64,000 nt of DNA from an uncultured Lachnospiraceae bacterium (GCA_910588535.1 CAJUOO010000004.1:1-64000); one strand, 5' to 3'. Counted from the stretch's first letter, positions 47,646 to 58,286 are shown. Numbers and translations: made by a program. Notes: generated by a model from the sequence alone, not told the origin.

Positions 47646-49400
47646 CTACTGATACCATTTCATCTGCTCCTTCCAGATATAAGAAAAGCGTCCCTTTTTC
47701 TCCATCAACTCATCAAAGTTCCCCGCCTCGACAATTTTTCCATGCTCCAGAACAATAATCTGATCGGCTGTGCGCACCGCTCCAAGACGATGTGTCACCA
47801 ATACCACTGTTCTTCCTTCTGCCAAATCCTCCAGCTTCTGATAAAGTGCCATTTCCTCCAATGGATCAATCGCTGCTGTAGGTTCATCCAAAAATACAAT
47901 TGGTCTATCCCTATAATAACTTCTTGCCAGAGCAAGCCTCTGCCACTGCCCACCTGACATATCAATCCCGCCAAATTCCTTTCCCAGAAGCATGTCCTCA
48001 GCATCCAAAGAAATTGACAGCCCTGCCCAATCAAGAGCATCTTGCATCTTACTTCTATCCACAGGCCTCATAGAACCATTTCTATCTACCGCATCTCCCA
48101 GATAGACATTCTGTGTCAAGCTGAGCTTATAACGCCCAAAGTCCTGATATACTGCAGTAATATTCTCAAAGATGCTTCTCTCCTTCAGCTGGCTGCGCGG
48201 TATGCCTCCCAGCTCCATCATGCCATCAGAAGGAAGAAGAAAGCCTGACAAAAGCTTTGCCAGCGTCGTCTTGCCTGCACCATTCTCTCCCACAATAGCT
48301 ATTCTCTCCCCTTTTTTTATTGACAGAGAAATATCTTCAAGGGCATATGTACTTGTATTGGGATAGCGATAGCCAACATGAGACAGCTTAGCAATCTCCT
48401 CATTACTCTCCATATTCTTTGTTCCATCTACTATTTCCAGATCCATCAAGGAGAAAAAGGACGCCGACATAATGCCTGTCTGCATAATTTCACCCGCATG
48501 TTGAAATAACTGAGTAAAAACATTTGTCAGAGCAGAAAAACTGGTTAATAGAACAGAAAACCCTCCAATTGTGATCTTCTCTGACATCAATAACCACACC
48601 ATCAAGCAGATGGATAAACTATGAAAAAACGCCTTTATCCCGGCAAAGCCAATCCCAGCTCGCCCTATCCTGCCGATATGTCTAAGTTCTATTCTATCCG
48701 CCTCCTCGCAGGCTGAGAGATACTTGTCCGCCACATAACGGCTGGCACCATAATGGGCAAGCTCCTTTTTTCTATCTCCTGTGGAAAGAAGCTCAAAGGC
48801 ATATTTTTTTCTGCGACCCACCTGCACGGTAGACTGCACCAAGCTAGATTGATGCTTTGCATTTTGAAGCTTCTCCAAAATCACTGGAACACTTACCAGC
48901 ACAACAAATACAATTAACCATGGATTTAAAGCCGTAAGATATCCTCCCACCGACAGCAAATTAAAGATAAGAACCAATGACAATATCGCCAAGTTTGCTG
49001 TAAATACCAAGAAGGTAGATGCATGTTTTGCTTTCTGTACCATCTGAAAATATTGTGCATTATCATAATATTCCAAAGAAATCTGAGCACTCTTCCTATG
49101 TATCTGATTGTCAAGACCCATAAAAATATAACGAAAATAGCCAAATTCCATATATTGATTAGCTACTAACTGAAAAAATCGAAACAGCATATAGCTGCCA
49201 ATCAACAACAACGCAGGTCTCACATAATAAATGACAGGCTGCTCTCTAGTAAGATTAGCTGCATTATCCACAAGCAGCCGCTGCATATGCAACATCACCG
49301 CGGGCAATATTGCTCCCGGCAACAGCAACAACAAATATAGAACCATGCGCATTGGAGCAATAGGAACTACAAGCTTCAGTGCCTTCACTATATTTTTCAT
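47646..49400 (-). CDS. ABC exporter half-transporter (second of pair)
   Basis: 584 residues: an N-terminal membrane domain with about six helices and a C-terminal ATPase with VGENGAGKTTLAKLLSG, MSGGQWQRLALARS signature, FLDEPTAAIDP Walker B and VTHRLGAV H-loop, all intact. Its ATG lies inside the last codons of the upstream ABC gene (4-bp overlap), so the two form a heterodimeric exporter. Substrate unknown; no regulator or precursor gene adjoins. The tail KWYQ resembles the ends of the three other ABC proteins in the window. Confidence 0.9.
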   Translation of the reverse strand: MKNIVKALKLVVPIAPMRMVLYLLLLLPGAILPAVMLHMQRLLVDNAANLTREQPVIYYVRPALLLIGSYMLFRFFQLVANQYMEFGYFRYIFMGLDNQIHRKSAQISLEYYDNAQYFQMVQKAKHASTFLVFTANLAILSLVLIFNLLSVGGYLTALNPWLIVFVVLVSVPVILEKLQNAKHQSSLVQSTVQVGRRKKYAFELLSTGDRKKELAHYGASRYVADKYLSACEEADRIELRHIGRIGRAGIGFAGIKAFFHSLSICLMVWLLMSEKITIGGFSVLLTSFSALTNVFTQLFQHAGEIMQTGIMSASFFSLMDLEIVDGTKNMESNEEIAKLSHVGYRYPNTSTYALEDISLSIKKGERIAIVGENGAGKTTLAKLLSGFLLPSDGMMELGGIPRSQLKERSIFENITAVYQDFGRYKLSLTQNVYLGDAVDRNGSMRPVDRSKMQDALDWAGLSISLDAEDMLLGKEFGGIDMSGGQWQRLALARSYYRDRPIVFLDEPTAAIDPLEEMALYQKLEDLAEGRTVVLVTHRLGAVRTADQIIVLEHGKIVEAGNFDELMEKKGRFSYIWKEQMKWYQ

Positions 49401-51148
49401 TGATACATTCCTTTCTGGGCTTGAAACATCTGTCGGTACAATCCATCTGTCTTCTTCATAAGCTCTGTGTGCGATCCCTGTTCCACAAACCTTCCATTCT
49501 CCATCACACAGATCTCGTCAGCGCTCACTGCTGCTCCAAGACGATGTGTCACAAAAATATTGGCACATTGATCCGAACGCTTTTTCAAAAATGCTGTGTA
49601 GAGGCGCGACTCTGCCAGTGGGTCCATGGCAGCCGTCGGCTCGTCCCATATATAGATATCTGCCTTTCGGTATAACATGCGCGCGATCGATAAGCGCTGC
49701 CACTGTCCACCTGAAAGATCTGTTCCACCTTCCTCCAAATTCCCAAGCTTTGTTTTATAGGTGTCTGGACAAGACAACACCCACTGATCGAACTCTGCCT
49801 GCCGCAAAGCCTGCTGCATATCTTGTTCATTCTTCCCTCCCGGCCGAGAAATAAAAATATTCTCCTCTATCGTGTAATCATAGCGATTAAAATCTTGAAA
49901 TACGGCGGAAAAATAATGCTGAAGTTCAGCAAAAGCCATATGTTGAATATCCTTTCCATCTATTGTGATCGAACCGCTCTCAGGCTTATAAAAGCCCATT
50001 AACAACTTTATCAGCGTCGACTTGCCACAACCGTTCTCCCCAACCAAGGCATAATTTTTTCCTATATAAAAAGAAAAATCCAAACCATCCAAAACCGGTT
50101 TTTCCTGTCCGGGATAGCGGAACACAATACTTTCTCCCTTAATCACATGAAACGAAGGCTGCGCACTTCGCTCCTCATATATATAATACTGCTCCGGCAG
50201 ATAATAGAACTTTTCCATATCCTTATAACAAGCCTGATACTCCTTATAGATCGGCAGATGACTGCTGCCGACAGCCACAAAAAAAGTTCCCAGTCTTGTC
50301 AATGCAGGGATAATAGCAATATATAAACCAATATCAATCTCACCTCTATATAACGGTATCAAAAAAAGCAAATACGCTGACGCTGAAAAGAGATAAGTAA
50401 TATTATCATAAATCCAAAGAATCATATTGGTAAAAAAAATATTTTTTATCATTTTCTTGCCAGATTGTATCGTCTCCTCCTCATACAACTTCTGAATATA
50501 ATTTGTATAATCAAACAGCTTTTTCTCCTGCGCGAGACGCCTCTCAAATAAAATGCCTGACAGATACTCGCTCCTTCTCCCAATCTCCTGCCTTGTCTGG
50601 TACATCGCCACTTTATTTTTCCCAATAAAGCGAAACGAGACAACCATCAATCCCAGCAAAACCAAAATCACTGGCAAAAAGAATGGGACACGACCCATAA
50701 TGAAAGAAAATATCCCTGCCATTCCAAGCAACCCACCCAAAATCTGCAAAATAGAAAAAAAGCCATTAACATAGCGTTTTTCTGGTTCATTCCAAAGCCT
50801 CTTTAAAAGGGCCTGATGATCCGCTGATTCCAGTGCCTCCACTGAGATACGTGCAGCTTTCTCAATCATCACGCGCTCCAAATACGCCCGCACCCTAAGC
50901 CGAATCTTGTCCTTAAGATACGCTAGCATCGGTTCCTTCATATAAAAAAAGGTATGTATTCCCGACAATAATACAACAAAAATAATCACCTTCTGCCATG
51001 ATAAACTAGAAAAATGATCGATAAAGGATTCCAGAACAATCACTTCTGTTACCTGAAAAACTGCCTGCACCACAAAAAGTAACACCGCCACAAGAGCGAT
51101 AAACGGCCTCTTTGCTATCAAATGCCAAATATTTTTTGGACGATGCAT
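49397..51148 (-). CDS. ABC exporter half-transporter (first of pair)
   Basis: 583 residues, membrane domain then ATPase: VGENGCGKSTLIKLLMG, LSGGQWQRLSIARM, IWDEPTAAMDP and VTHRLGAA. Partner of the following gene by overlap. A strong promoter stands 50 bp upstream, after the terminator of the S8 protease fragment, so the pair is transcribed independently of the split protease. GGAGG before the ATG. Confidence 0.9.
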   Translation of the reverse strand: MHRPKNIWHLIAKRPFIALVAVLLFVVQAVFQVTEVIVLESFIDHFSSLSWQKVIIFVVLLSGIHTFFYMKEPMLAYLKDKIRLRVRAYLERVMIEKAARISVEALESADHQALLKRLWNEPEKRYVNGFFSILQILGGLLGMAGIFSFIMGRVPFFLPVILVLLGLMVVSFRFIGKNKVAMYQTRQEIGRRSEYLSGILFERRLAQEKKLFDYTNYIQKLYEEETIQSGKKMIKNIFFTNMILWIYDNITYLFSASAYLLFLIPLYRGEIDIGLYIAIIPALTRLGTFFVAVGSSHLPIYKEYQACYKDMEKFYYLPEQYYIYEERSAQPSFHVIKGESIVFRYPGQEKPVLDGLDFSFYIGKNYALVGENGCGKSTLIKLLMGFYKPESGSITIDGKDIQHMAFAELQHYFSAVFQDFNRYDYTIEENIFISRPGGKNEQDMQQALRQAEFDQWVLSCPDTYKTKLGNLEEGGTDLSGGQWQRLSIARMLYRKADIYIWDEPTAAMDPLAESRLYTAFLKKRSDQCANIFVTHRLGAAVSADEICVMENGRFVEQGSHTELMKKTDGLYRQMFQAQKGMYQ

Positions 51149-51199
51149 GTATATCCTCCTTGCAAAGCTATGTATGAATTATAAAGGTATCTATCATTC

Positions 51200-51228
51200 A
51201 TTTTAGTCCACCACTCCTACTATGTCAA
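51200..51228 (-). promoter_or_regulatory. Promoter of the ABC pair
   Basis: Minus-strand TTGACA, 17-nt spacer, TAAAAT. Confidence 0.75.
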
Positions 51229-51292
51229 TCTACTGCCCATCCAAATAAATAGTGATTTGATCGTTTTATACGAATCGCCGCACAATAACTAT

Positions 51293-51340
51293 CAAAAATG
51301 GTCCGCATAGAAGAAGATAACAAAACTAACTATGCGAACC
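51293..51340 (-). terminator. Terminator of the S8 protease gene
   Basis: Minus-strand GGTTCGCATAG pairs with CTATGCGGACC (one G-T pair) around a 19-nt loop, followed by ATTTTTGA. Confidence 0.65.
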
Positions 51341-51391
51341 TCTCTTACACAATATATGCTCATATATCTATTATCTTTTTCGAAGAGCTTT

Positions 51392-52771
51392 TTATGAAAG
51401 TCTTAGCTGTTCAAAGGATTGATATAGGTTTAATCTTCCATAACCCCATTCTCTATTAGGATAGACACTGTTTGGTGTCCTGTCTGCTCCGCGTATTAAA
51501 TACCCCTTAATGCTGCCTGTATCCATAGAATATATATTACTCCTTGCCATTCCCCATTCCAGCATAAGCGCTGAGCTTCCCGCCACATGTGCTGCCGCTA
51601 CACTCGCACCACTCTGTGATGTAAATCCTCCTCCGGGGGCAGGACCAAAAACATTGACCCCCGGAGCTGCCAAATCTGGTTTTATATCCCCATTTCGGTT
51701 AAATCCTCTTCCTGACCGCAGATAAACACTGTTATCTCGGTGATTATATGCCGAGACAGTAATTACCCGCGGAGTATTCGCTGGATCGGTCAACGTTACA
51801 TAAGGATCTGGCCGAAGAAAATACGTTCCCTTTCCCATAAAATCTCTGACTGGCAGCCATATATCAAAACTCTCCTCAGGATTAATAAAATTTCCACTAA
51901 CGATCAGCCTCCAAAGTCCGGGCGTCGGATCAACAAAACGAAGAAAGACCACATTCTCTCCCTCAATGCCAAAGGGAATAATGTAATCCATTGTGATCAC
52001 CGTGCTCTCAAAAACGAATCGAAATTCCTCATGTCTTCCCGGACGTGCTCTCATATCCCTAATTCGCTCGCCAGTAGGAGAAATAATAGAAAAAGAAATG
52101 GATGCCGGGATCGTCGTCCAAAATTCCATGGTGAACCCTATACTTCCCTCCGCCACTGTAAGTTCCACCGTCTCCGAATTATCCGTAGAGGGAACTCTGC
52201 TTCTGTAATGGCTATTCTCATTTCCTTCATTGCCCCCAGACACTACCGTACAAAGTCCGATATAAGAAGAAATATTTGACAAAAGATTGCTCAGATAGGT
52301 TCCTGTACTATGTCCTCCCATATTCGTCCCAAGCGTAATAAGAATTACCGCTGGCATATTCAAACGCCCAGAGAGATTCAGAAGATATTTAATTCCCATC
52401 ATAATATCATTTTCCTGAACCGCATAAGCCTCCTCCCTCACTCGGAAATAATCCTTTAGATAGGGCTTTGCCTCCTTTAATTTTACCATAGCTATCGCTG
52501 CCCGCGGCGCTGCTCCGATAAAATCATTGTCCACATCCTCACCGCCCGCGGCAATTCCCGCCATAAATGTTCCGTGCCCAATATCGTCCGTCGTCGGCAC
52601 CAGTTGATAAGGATCATCCAATTTTAATGCCTGATCAATCTGTGCCTTTGTATACTCACTTCCATATAATATCCCTTCTGGTGTCTCTCCTGTCTGAATT
52701 GTCTGATCCCAGATTCCTATAATCCTTGTACTTCCATCTGAATAGCGGAATATGGGATGCATATAATCAAT
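51392..52771 (-). pseudogene. S8 (subtilisin) family peptidase, 3' part, separated from its 5' part by the integrated element
   Basis: Encodes 459 residues from IDYMHPIFRYSDGSTRI to the stop. It carries the catalytic His in DDIGHGTFMAGIAAGG and Ser in TSQSGASVAAAHVAG, with the long insertion domain seen in clostridial Csp-like proteases. The catalytic Asp and the first 109 residues lie at 62980-63306. The open frame runs on into the element to 52882, but those 37 residues are recombinase-end DNA read in another frame. Joined at the shared GGG, the two parts give a 568-residue protease in frame. A Csp-like role in spore germination is possible but not shown; other S8 paralogs may do that. Confidence 0.9.
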
Positions 52772-52785
52772 CCCCTCTCCTGTCA
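52765..52785 (-). other. Element-chromosome junction, recombinase side
   Basis: Minus-strand ACAGGAGAGGGG-ATTGATTATATG: the protease frame resumes at ATT (52771). The GGG at 52774-52772 is the probable crossover trinucleotide, shared with the other junction. Confidence 0.75.
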
Positions 52786-52811
52786 AATAATTGCAAAATC
52801 CCGATAGATAC

Positions 52812-54338
52812 CTACACCATAACATCCTTTTCTTTCCAGAAGATTTCAATATGCTGTTTATCATAAACGAACACTTTCTCAATATAGTGATCTATCATTT
52901 CCTTTGATAGTTCTGCGAACTGGCTTCCTGCCCACAGGCTGCTTTTCTCACCCTGTGTCGTCATATATAAATCTTCCATTTTCTGAATCTTCTCATTTAT
53001 AGCTGCAAGTTCATCTTCCATTGATTTTGTCATAAATTCATTCGAATGAAACCCTTTCCTTTTGCCAGATGCATAATCCTTATACGCTTCAAAATTCTGT
53101 ATTTTCATTTTCTGTATTCTTCCTCTTAGTTGTTCTCGTTCTTCTTTCAGTTCCCTTATTTCACTTTTTAACTGCAATACCATATCCGTATGAGATTTTT
53201 CCGCTTCTCCTTCTGCATCCATTTTTTCTTGAATTTTATCAAGAATATACTGCTCAAGAAACACTACATGAACCTTATCGACACAATTTTCCAAAGCATT
53301 GGAATAACGATGATTGCAGGAAAAATACGGATTCAATCCATTCCGGCAACGAAGATTCTTTTTACAGCACCCACATACCAGTTTTCCTGTCAGCGGATGT
53401 GTCACTTCGTGCTGTGGATTTCTTTTCCTTCCACGACCTTCCTGCACTTTATAAAATATATCTTTCTCAATAATTGGTTCATGGTGATCATAACCTATCA
53501 TCCATTCCTCACGGGATTTTATATGGTTTTTTCCACCCACAAAATCCTTTTTATATTTCATTTGTGCAATATTACCGATATAGATTTCATTCCGAAGTAT
53601 CTGACATATCGTACTGCCGCTCCACAGAAACCTCTCGCCTTTCGGCTCTCTCGTTGTTCTGCCCTTCTCCATCTTAAATTCAATCGGTGTTTTTACATGG
53701 GTCTTATTAAATAATCTCGCGATCTCTGTAGAAGTATATCCCTCCACAGTTAATGAGAAGATTTTCTGTACTATCTCCGCTTCGTCCTCTGCAATCAGCA
53801 GTGCGTGTCTGTCTTTTGGATCTTTTTCATATCCAAAAGGACTGTTGCTGCTTACATATTGTCCCTGCTCTTTTCTGACGGCGAGAGAAGAGCGAACTTT
53901 CTGTGACAAGTCCTTGCTATACAAATCATAAAGAAGATTTTTAAAATTCACATCTATATCAGCTACACTGCCCTTATAATCCTTGCTGTCGTAATGGTCA
54001 TTTATCGAGATAAACCTCACACCCATAAATGGAAATATCTGTTCCAGATAAGAACCAAGTTCAATATAATCCCTTGCAAATCTCGAAAAGTCCTTTACCA
54101 CAATACAATCTATCTCAGAATCCCGTACTTTTTCCAAAAGCTTCTGTACACCCGGACGCTCAAAATTCGTACCTGTATATCCGTCATCACAAAATTCCGA
54201 TAATTCATAATTCGAAAAATTGTCTGCCACATACTTATGTAAAAGTATTCTCTGCATTGTAATACTATTGCTTTCTTCCTTGCCTTTATCATCCTCTTTT
54301 GATAAACGAATATAAACGGCAATTCGATACTTTTGCAT
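52812..54338 (-). CDS. Large serine recombinase (third of tandem set)
   Basis: 508 residues. The resolvase-type catalytic domain has the nucleophile in VYIRLSKEDDKG and arginine-rich VKDFSRFARDYIELG, followed by the recombinase domain (PFGYEKDPKD ... IAQMKYKKDF), a zinc ribbon (CGCC ... CNHR ... C) and a coiled coil. All features for activity are present. It is the gene nearest the junction (37 bp), the position typical of the integrase of such elements. Start lies 1 nt after the stop of the preceding recombinase gene. Confidence 0.93.
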   Translation of the reverse strand: MQKYRIAVYIRLSKEDDKGKEESNSITMQRILLHKYVADNFSNYELSEFCDDGYTGTNFERPGVQKLLEKVRDSEIDCIVVKDFSRFARDYIELGSYLEQIFPFMGVRFISINDHYDSKDYKGSVADIDVNFKNLLYDLYSKDLSQKVRSSLAVRKEQGQYVSSNSPFGYEKDPKDRHALLIAEDEAEIVQKIFSLTVEGYTSTEIARLFNKTHVKTPIEFKMEKGRTTREPKGERFLWSGSTICQILRNEIYIGNIAQMKYKKDFVGGKNHIKSREEWMIGYDHHEPIIEKDIFYKVQEGRGRKRNPQHEVTHPLTGKLVCGCCKKNLRCRNGLNPYFSCNHRYSNALENCVDKVHVVFLEQYILDKIQEKMDAEGEAEKSHTDMVLQLKSEIRELKEEREQLRGRIQKMKIQNFEAYKDYASGKRKGFHSNEFMTKSMEDELAAINEKIQKMEDLYMTTQGEKSSLWAGSQFAELSKEMIDHYIEKVFVYDKQHIEIFWKEKDVMV

Positions 54339-54339
54339 T

Positions 54340-56022
54340 TTATATGCTCTCCTTCCTTAATGGTAGTTCACTTCTTTTGAAATGAAAAATTACTTTTATC
54401 CTGTGATCTGGATAAACCTCGATTCTGCTTATCAGAGAATGGACAACTTCCGCTGTCAATTCCATTTTCTCATCTCCCTTTACCAGAATACGCAGATAAT
54501 GATTTTTCTGTACCGTTTCATAATCTATGCTCCGAAGCTTTTCTGTAATATCCTCACATTTCTTTTGATAGATCAATATCTTCTTATCATTTTCTTCTTT
54601 CAGATATTTAAAAGTGTCCTCTCTCAATTCTCCCACATGGTACTTCAGATACTGCTCACTTCCCAATTTCTTTGTATTTTTAATTCTCCTCTCCTGCTCA
54701 AGCAAATCACGCCGCCATTCTTTCTTTTTCCGTTCTGCTTCCATGTTATTCCTCTCCACAAGCTGCTCTGATCGCATGGCAGATAGGACAACTTCCTGAC
54801 GGATTGCTTCTTTCACAGCATCTGTCAGCGTCTGTAATGTTATATTTTTTGTGACACACTTTTCCTCATCTACGCGGGAGGTCTTTGGACAGTTATAATT
54901 GTATGTCCTCATTTTCTGTCCCGAAGTAAACGGTTTTATTACAGATATACGTCGCATTTTTGTTCCACAATCACCACAGAAAAGAATATCTGCAAATATA
55001 TCTTTATCTGGCGGAATCTTTTTGGAATACTCGTCTTTGTTACAATATTTGGATGTTTTTTCTAACTTCACAGCAGCCTGATAGAATATATCCTCACTGA
55101 CCAGCGGCTCATGAGTATGCTCCTTTACTGACCAATTCTCAGAATCAATATGATATCTGCTGCGTATCCTGTAATCTTTTCCACAGGTTCTTCCCTGCAC
55201 AAGACAACCAATATATACCGGATTTATCAAAAACATTCTCACTGAGCTCTCAGACCACTGCAACAATCTTTCTCCTTCCTTACAGTAAGCTCGACCGGTT
55301 TTATGATATTCCGAAGGTCGTACTATCCCTTCTTTATATAGCCATACCACAATTTCTTTTATATTCTTGCCGGATAGGAACAGATCATATATCTTTTTCA
55401 CAATCTCCGAAGTCGTTTCTTCTGGAAAAAGACATTTTTTACCGCCAATCCATTCTGCTCTGTATCCATAAGGTGGCAGACCACCGGTATAACTGCCCTG
55501 AGCCCATTTTGCCTTTCTGCTGGACTTCACTTTTAAGGCTATATCCCTCGCATACATTTCATTTACAAGATTTTTTAGATTAATACTCATTATTTCGTTT
55601 TGTCCAGATAGGTTCATACTATCAAAATTATCTGTAACAGCAATAAATCTAACTCCCATAAATGGAAATATTTTTTCAATATAGTTTCCCGTTTCAATAT
55701 GATTTCTTCCAAAGCGAGACAAATCTTTTACTATAATACAATCTATCTTTCTCATTCTGACATCATGCATCATATGTTCAAACCCTTCCCGTTCAAAGTT
55801 TGTTCCTGTTTTTCCTATATCTGAATAACAATCAAAGAGAATCATATCACTCTGGCTTTTTACAAATGCTTTTGCTATTTCTATCTGAGTTTCAATGGAC
55901 TCATTCTTTCTTTCACTGGAATCAACCGACAGTCTTGCATAAATTCCGACAGAATATATTTTTGATGGTTTCCTGTTTACCACAGTTACCACATTAGTCT
56001 GTTTTTTCGAGGTTCTTGCCAT
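54340..56022 (-). CDS. Large serine recombinase (second of tandem set)
   Basis: 560 residues. Catalytic serine in GIYARLSVDSSERK, VKDLSRFGRNHIETG, recombinase domain, zinc ribbon LFCGDCGTKM ... NCPKTSRVDEEKC, coiled coil and a C-terminal segment ending in basic residues. It begins immediately after the stop of the first recombinase (TAAATG) and is only partly similar to its two neighbours, so the set arose from divergent genes rather than recent duplication. Confidence 0.93.
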   Translation of the reverse strand: MARTSKKQTNVVTVVNRKPSKIYSVGIYARLSVDSSERKNESIETQIEIAKAFVKSQSDMILFDCYSDIGKTGTNFEREGFEHMMHDVRMRKIDCIIVKDLSRFGRNHIETGNYIEKIFPFMGVRFIAVTDNFDSMNLSGQNEIMSINLKNLVNEMYARDIALKVKSSRKAKWAQGSYTGGLPPYGYRAEWIGGKKCLFPEETTSEIVKKIYDLFLSGKNIKEIVVWLYKEGIVRPSEYHKTGRAYCKEGERLLQWSESSVRMFLINPVYIGCLVQGRTCGKDYRIRSRYHIDSENWSVKEHTHEPLVSEDIFYQAAVKLEKTSKYCNKDEYSKKIPPDKDIFADILFCGDCGTKMRRISVIKPFTSGQKMRTYNYNCPKTSRVDEEKCVTKNITLQTLTDAVKEAIRQEVVLSAMRSEQLVERNNMEAERKKKEWRRDLLEQERRIKNTKKLGSEQYLKYHVGELREDTFKYLKEENDKKILIYQKKCEDITEKLRSIDYETVQKNHYLRILVKGDEKMELTAEVVHSLISRIEVYPDHRIKVIFHFKRSELPLRKESI

Positions 56023-57678
56023 TTACATTGCCTCCCCTCTGGACTGTTCGTCTGTCCCCACATACCCGACAGGCATAATAAAGTTTGAATACATTTCCTT
56101 AGTGCGTAGTTCAAGATATACTCTCTTATCCTCATATACAAGGATGCGCTTCACAAGGGAAATCAAAGTGATACGGTCAAGCTCTGTAACCTGCATAACC
56201 ATTTTCATTCGATCCAAATGGATTCCCGCTGTCACTCCTGACTGAAAAAGCTTCTTTATTGTTTCTTTCTGATTTGTAATTGCCCGCTGAAGCTCCTGAT
56301 AACGCTTTTCGTATATCTCACAGAAAGTTTTAAAATCTTCCTCAGTGATTATCTGTTTTTTCATGTTCTCATATAATCCTGCTCTCAGTCCAAGATATCT
56401 GTCCTGTTCCCTGTGCAGCCTTTCCATTTCCTTTTGAAAAACAACCACTTCCTCAAAATTAACTTTCATCTGTTCCAACGAACGCATCACATTACTTTTA
56501 TCTAAAAACAAGGATACCTGCTGTCTAAGCCCGGTAAGTACAATATGATTTAATGTCTCTTCCAAAATGGCGTGTCTGCTACATTCACCATTCTTATTCT
56601 TTGTGGCGCAGATAAAGGAAACCGTTTCTTTTCCTTTATAACAGTTCACTCTGCGAATCATCTGTTCCATACAATCACCACAGAACAACAATCCTGCATA
56701 TTTGTGCGTTTTCTCTCTCCCATTACCTGCACGGGTATCAATCAGAAACAGATCCTGAACTATTTTAAAATCCTCTTTTGAAACAATGGCTTCCTGTGCA
56801 TCCTGCACTTTCGTCCATTCTTCTTCCGGCTTTCTGACAGACTTTTTTACCTTATAATTGATCTTTTCTTCTTTTCCCTGTACTAAGGTTCCAGTATAAT
56901 TCTCGTTGGTCAGTATTCTCTTTACTGCAACTGCTGACCATTTTGCTTTTACTCTGGTCACAAATCCAGTCTGAAACTTCTCGCCGCACATCTTTTTGTA
57001 TTCCATCGGACAAAGTATTCCCAGATCGTCCAGCCTGTTGGCAATCGCTAGATTACTGTATCCTTCTATTTTCCATGCAAAAATCTTTCTCACAATATCC
57101 GCAGCATAATTATCTGGTACAAGCTGATTTCTATTATTCTCACATTTCTTATAACCATATATTGCAAATGCACCGATAAAATCTCCATTTTCACGCTTTA
57201 TCTTCTGATGACTTCTCACCTTACCTGAAATATCCCTAGAATAAGAATCATTCACAAAATTTTTTACCGGAACTACCAGAGATATTTCATTATCATCTGC
57301 TGTCAGAGAATCAAAATGATCCGTAAGTGCAATAAATCGCACAGAAAAAGCCGGAAAGGTCTTTTGAATCAACCGCCCGGCTTCAATATAATCTCGTCCC
57401 AATCTGGATAAATCCTTCACAATCACACAGTCAATCTTTCTGGCTTCAATGTCTTTCATCATGCGATGAAATTCTGGTCTATCCAGATTTACTCCTGAAT
57501 AACCATCATCTACATATATATCATAGATTTCCATATTATTCTGGTTTTTTATATAAGAGCGGATCATATCTCTCTGTGAACTGATACTATTACTTTCCAT
57601 CTTGTCGCCATCCATATCCCCGTCATCACGACTTAAACGAAGATAAATGGCTACATTATAATATTCCTTCGCTTTCAT
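56023..57678 (-). CDS. Large serine recombinase (first of tandem set)
   Basis: About 551 residues; AGGAGG before the ATG at 57678 sets the start. Catalytic serine in IYLRLSRDDGD, VKDLSRLGRDYIEAG, recombinase domain with GYKKCENNR, zinc ribbon LLFCGDCMEQM ... C, and a long coiled coil. An operon with the two following recombinases, with no gaps. Which of the three integrates and which excise or act as partners cannot be told. Confidence 0.93.
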   Translation of the reverse strand: MKAKEYYNVAIYLRLSRDDGDMDGDKMESNSISSQRDMIRSYIKNQNNMEIYDIYVDDGYSGVNLDRPEFHRMMKDIEARKIDCVIVKDLSRLGRDYIEAGRLIQKTFPAFSVRFIALTDHFDSLTADDNEISLVVPVKNFVNDSYSRDISGKVRSHQKIKRENGDFIGAFAIYGYKKCENNRNQLVPDNYAADIVRKIFAWKIEGYSNLAIANRLDDLGILCPMEYKKMCGEKFQTGFVTRVKAKWSAVAVKRILTNENYTGTLVQGKEEKINYKVKKSVRKPEEEWTKVQDAQEAIVSKEDFKIVQDLFLIDTRAGNGREKTHKYAGLLFCGDCMEQMIRRVNCYKGKETVSFICATKNKNGECSRHAILEETLNHIVLTGLRQQVSLFLDKSNVMRSLEQMKVNFEEVVVFQKEMERLHREQDRYLGLRAGLYENMKKQIITEEDFKTFCEIYEKRYQELQRAITNQKETIKKLFQSGVTAGIHLDRMKMVMQVTELDRITLISLVKRILVYEDKRVYLELRTKEMYSNFIMPVGYVGTDEQSRGEAM

Positions 57679-57812
57679 CTGCGTTCCTCCTGATTCCATA
57701 TTGTTAGCAAACCCACTTTGTGTAGCTTTGAAATTTATAATAAAAAATACCAGTGAAAAACCCTACTCATAGGTTATGATAATTATTATTCTCTATAAAA
57801 CATTCCACCATT

Positions 57813-58085
57813 TCAGATCGTAATCTGTGTTTTTCTTTTTGCAAGCAGAATCAGACAATCATCAATGGAATCTGTTGCACCTTCCATATATCCTATCTGC
57901 AAAATATATTCTCCGATATTCTGGGCAAACGGATTGCCTGTCTGGTCTATATAAGATTCCATGCGGCTTTCCAGACATTTTTCTGTATCTATAATAATAT
58001 CCTCTGCATTGGCAAGTTCTTCTCTTTTCAGCTCCATAATGTGGATGGACTGCATATGCTTTAATTCTTTGATTGACAAATTCAT
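57813..58085 (-). CDS. Small DUF6870-like protein associated with recombinases
   Basis: 90 residues. The pattern IIIDTEKCLESRMESYIDQT followed by GNPFAQNIGEYILQIGY resembles DUF6870, a small family common beside serine recombinases in clostridial elements. A recombination directionality factor or accessory role is a reasonable guess, not shown. It lies 134 bp upstream of the first recombinase in the same direction. Confidence 0.55.
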   Translation of the reverse strand: MNLSIKELKHMQSIHIMELKREELANAEDIIIDTEKCLESRMESYIDQTGNPFAQNIGEYILQIGYMEGATDSIDDCLILLAKRKTQITI

Positions 58086-58112
58086 AATCTAACCCATATT
58101 CCCTGTTCCATC

Positions 58113-58220
58113 CTATTTTATTACAACATCCGATTGTCCTATAACAAAAATTCTGCTTCTATTCTTTCTCAAACGATTCAAATATTCTTCTGTACCAAAC
58201 AACCTTACAAAATCTTCCAT
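58113..58220 (-). CDS. Possible 35-residue protein
   Basis: Frame MEDFVRLFGTEEYLNRLRKN then a short basic-hydrophobic end and a stop just before the DUF6870-like gene. Amphipathic and positively charged. The ribosome binding site is weak. No family recognised; could be a small regulator of the element or a chance frame. Confidence 0.3.
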   Translation of the reverse strand: MEDFVRLFGTEEYLNRLRKNRSRIFVIGQSDVVIK

Positions 58221-58286
58221 ACTAATCGTCCATGTCAGAGTAGTATAACTTATTGTAAAAGTTATTCTTGTTGATAAAAATTTATT

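Noticed and set aside
47646..51148. ABC pair as a lantibiotic export system
   Set aside because: No modification enzyme or precursor peptide gene is seen nearby; substrate left open.
51392..52882. S8 gene as an intact 496-residue protease
   Set aside because: The first 37 residues come from recombinase-end DNA in another frame, and the catalytic Asp is missing.
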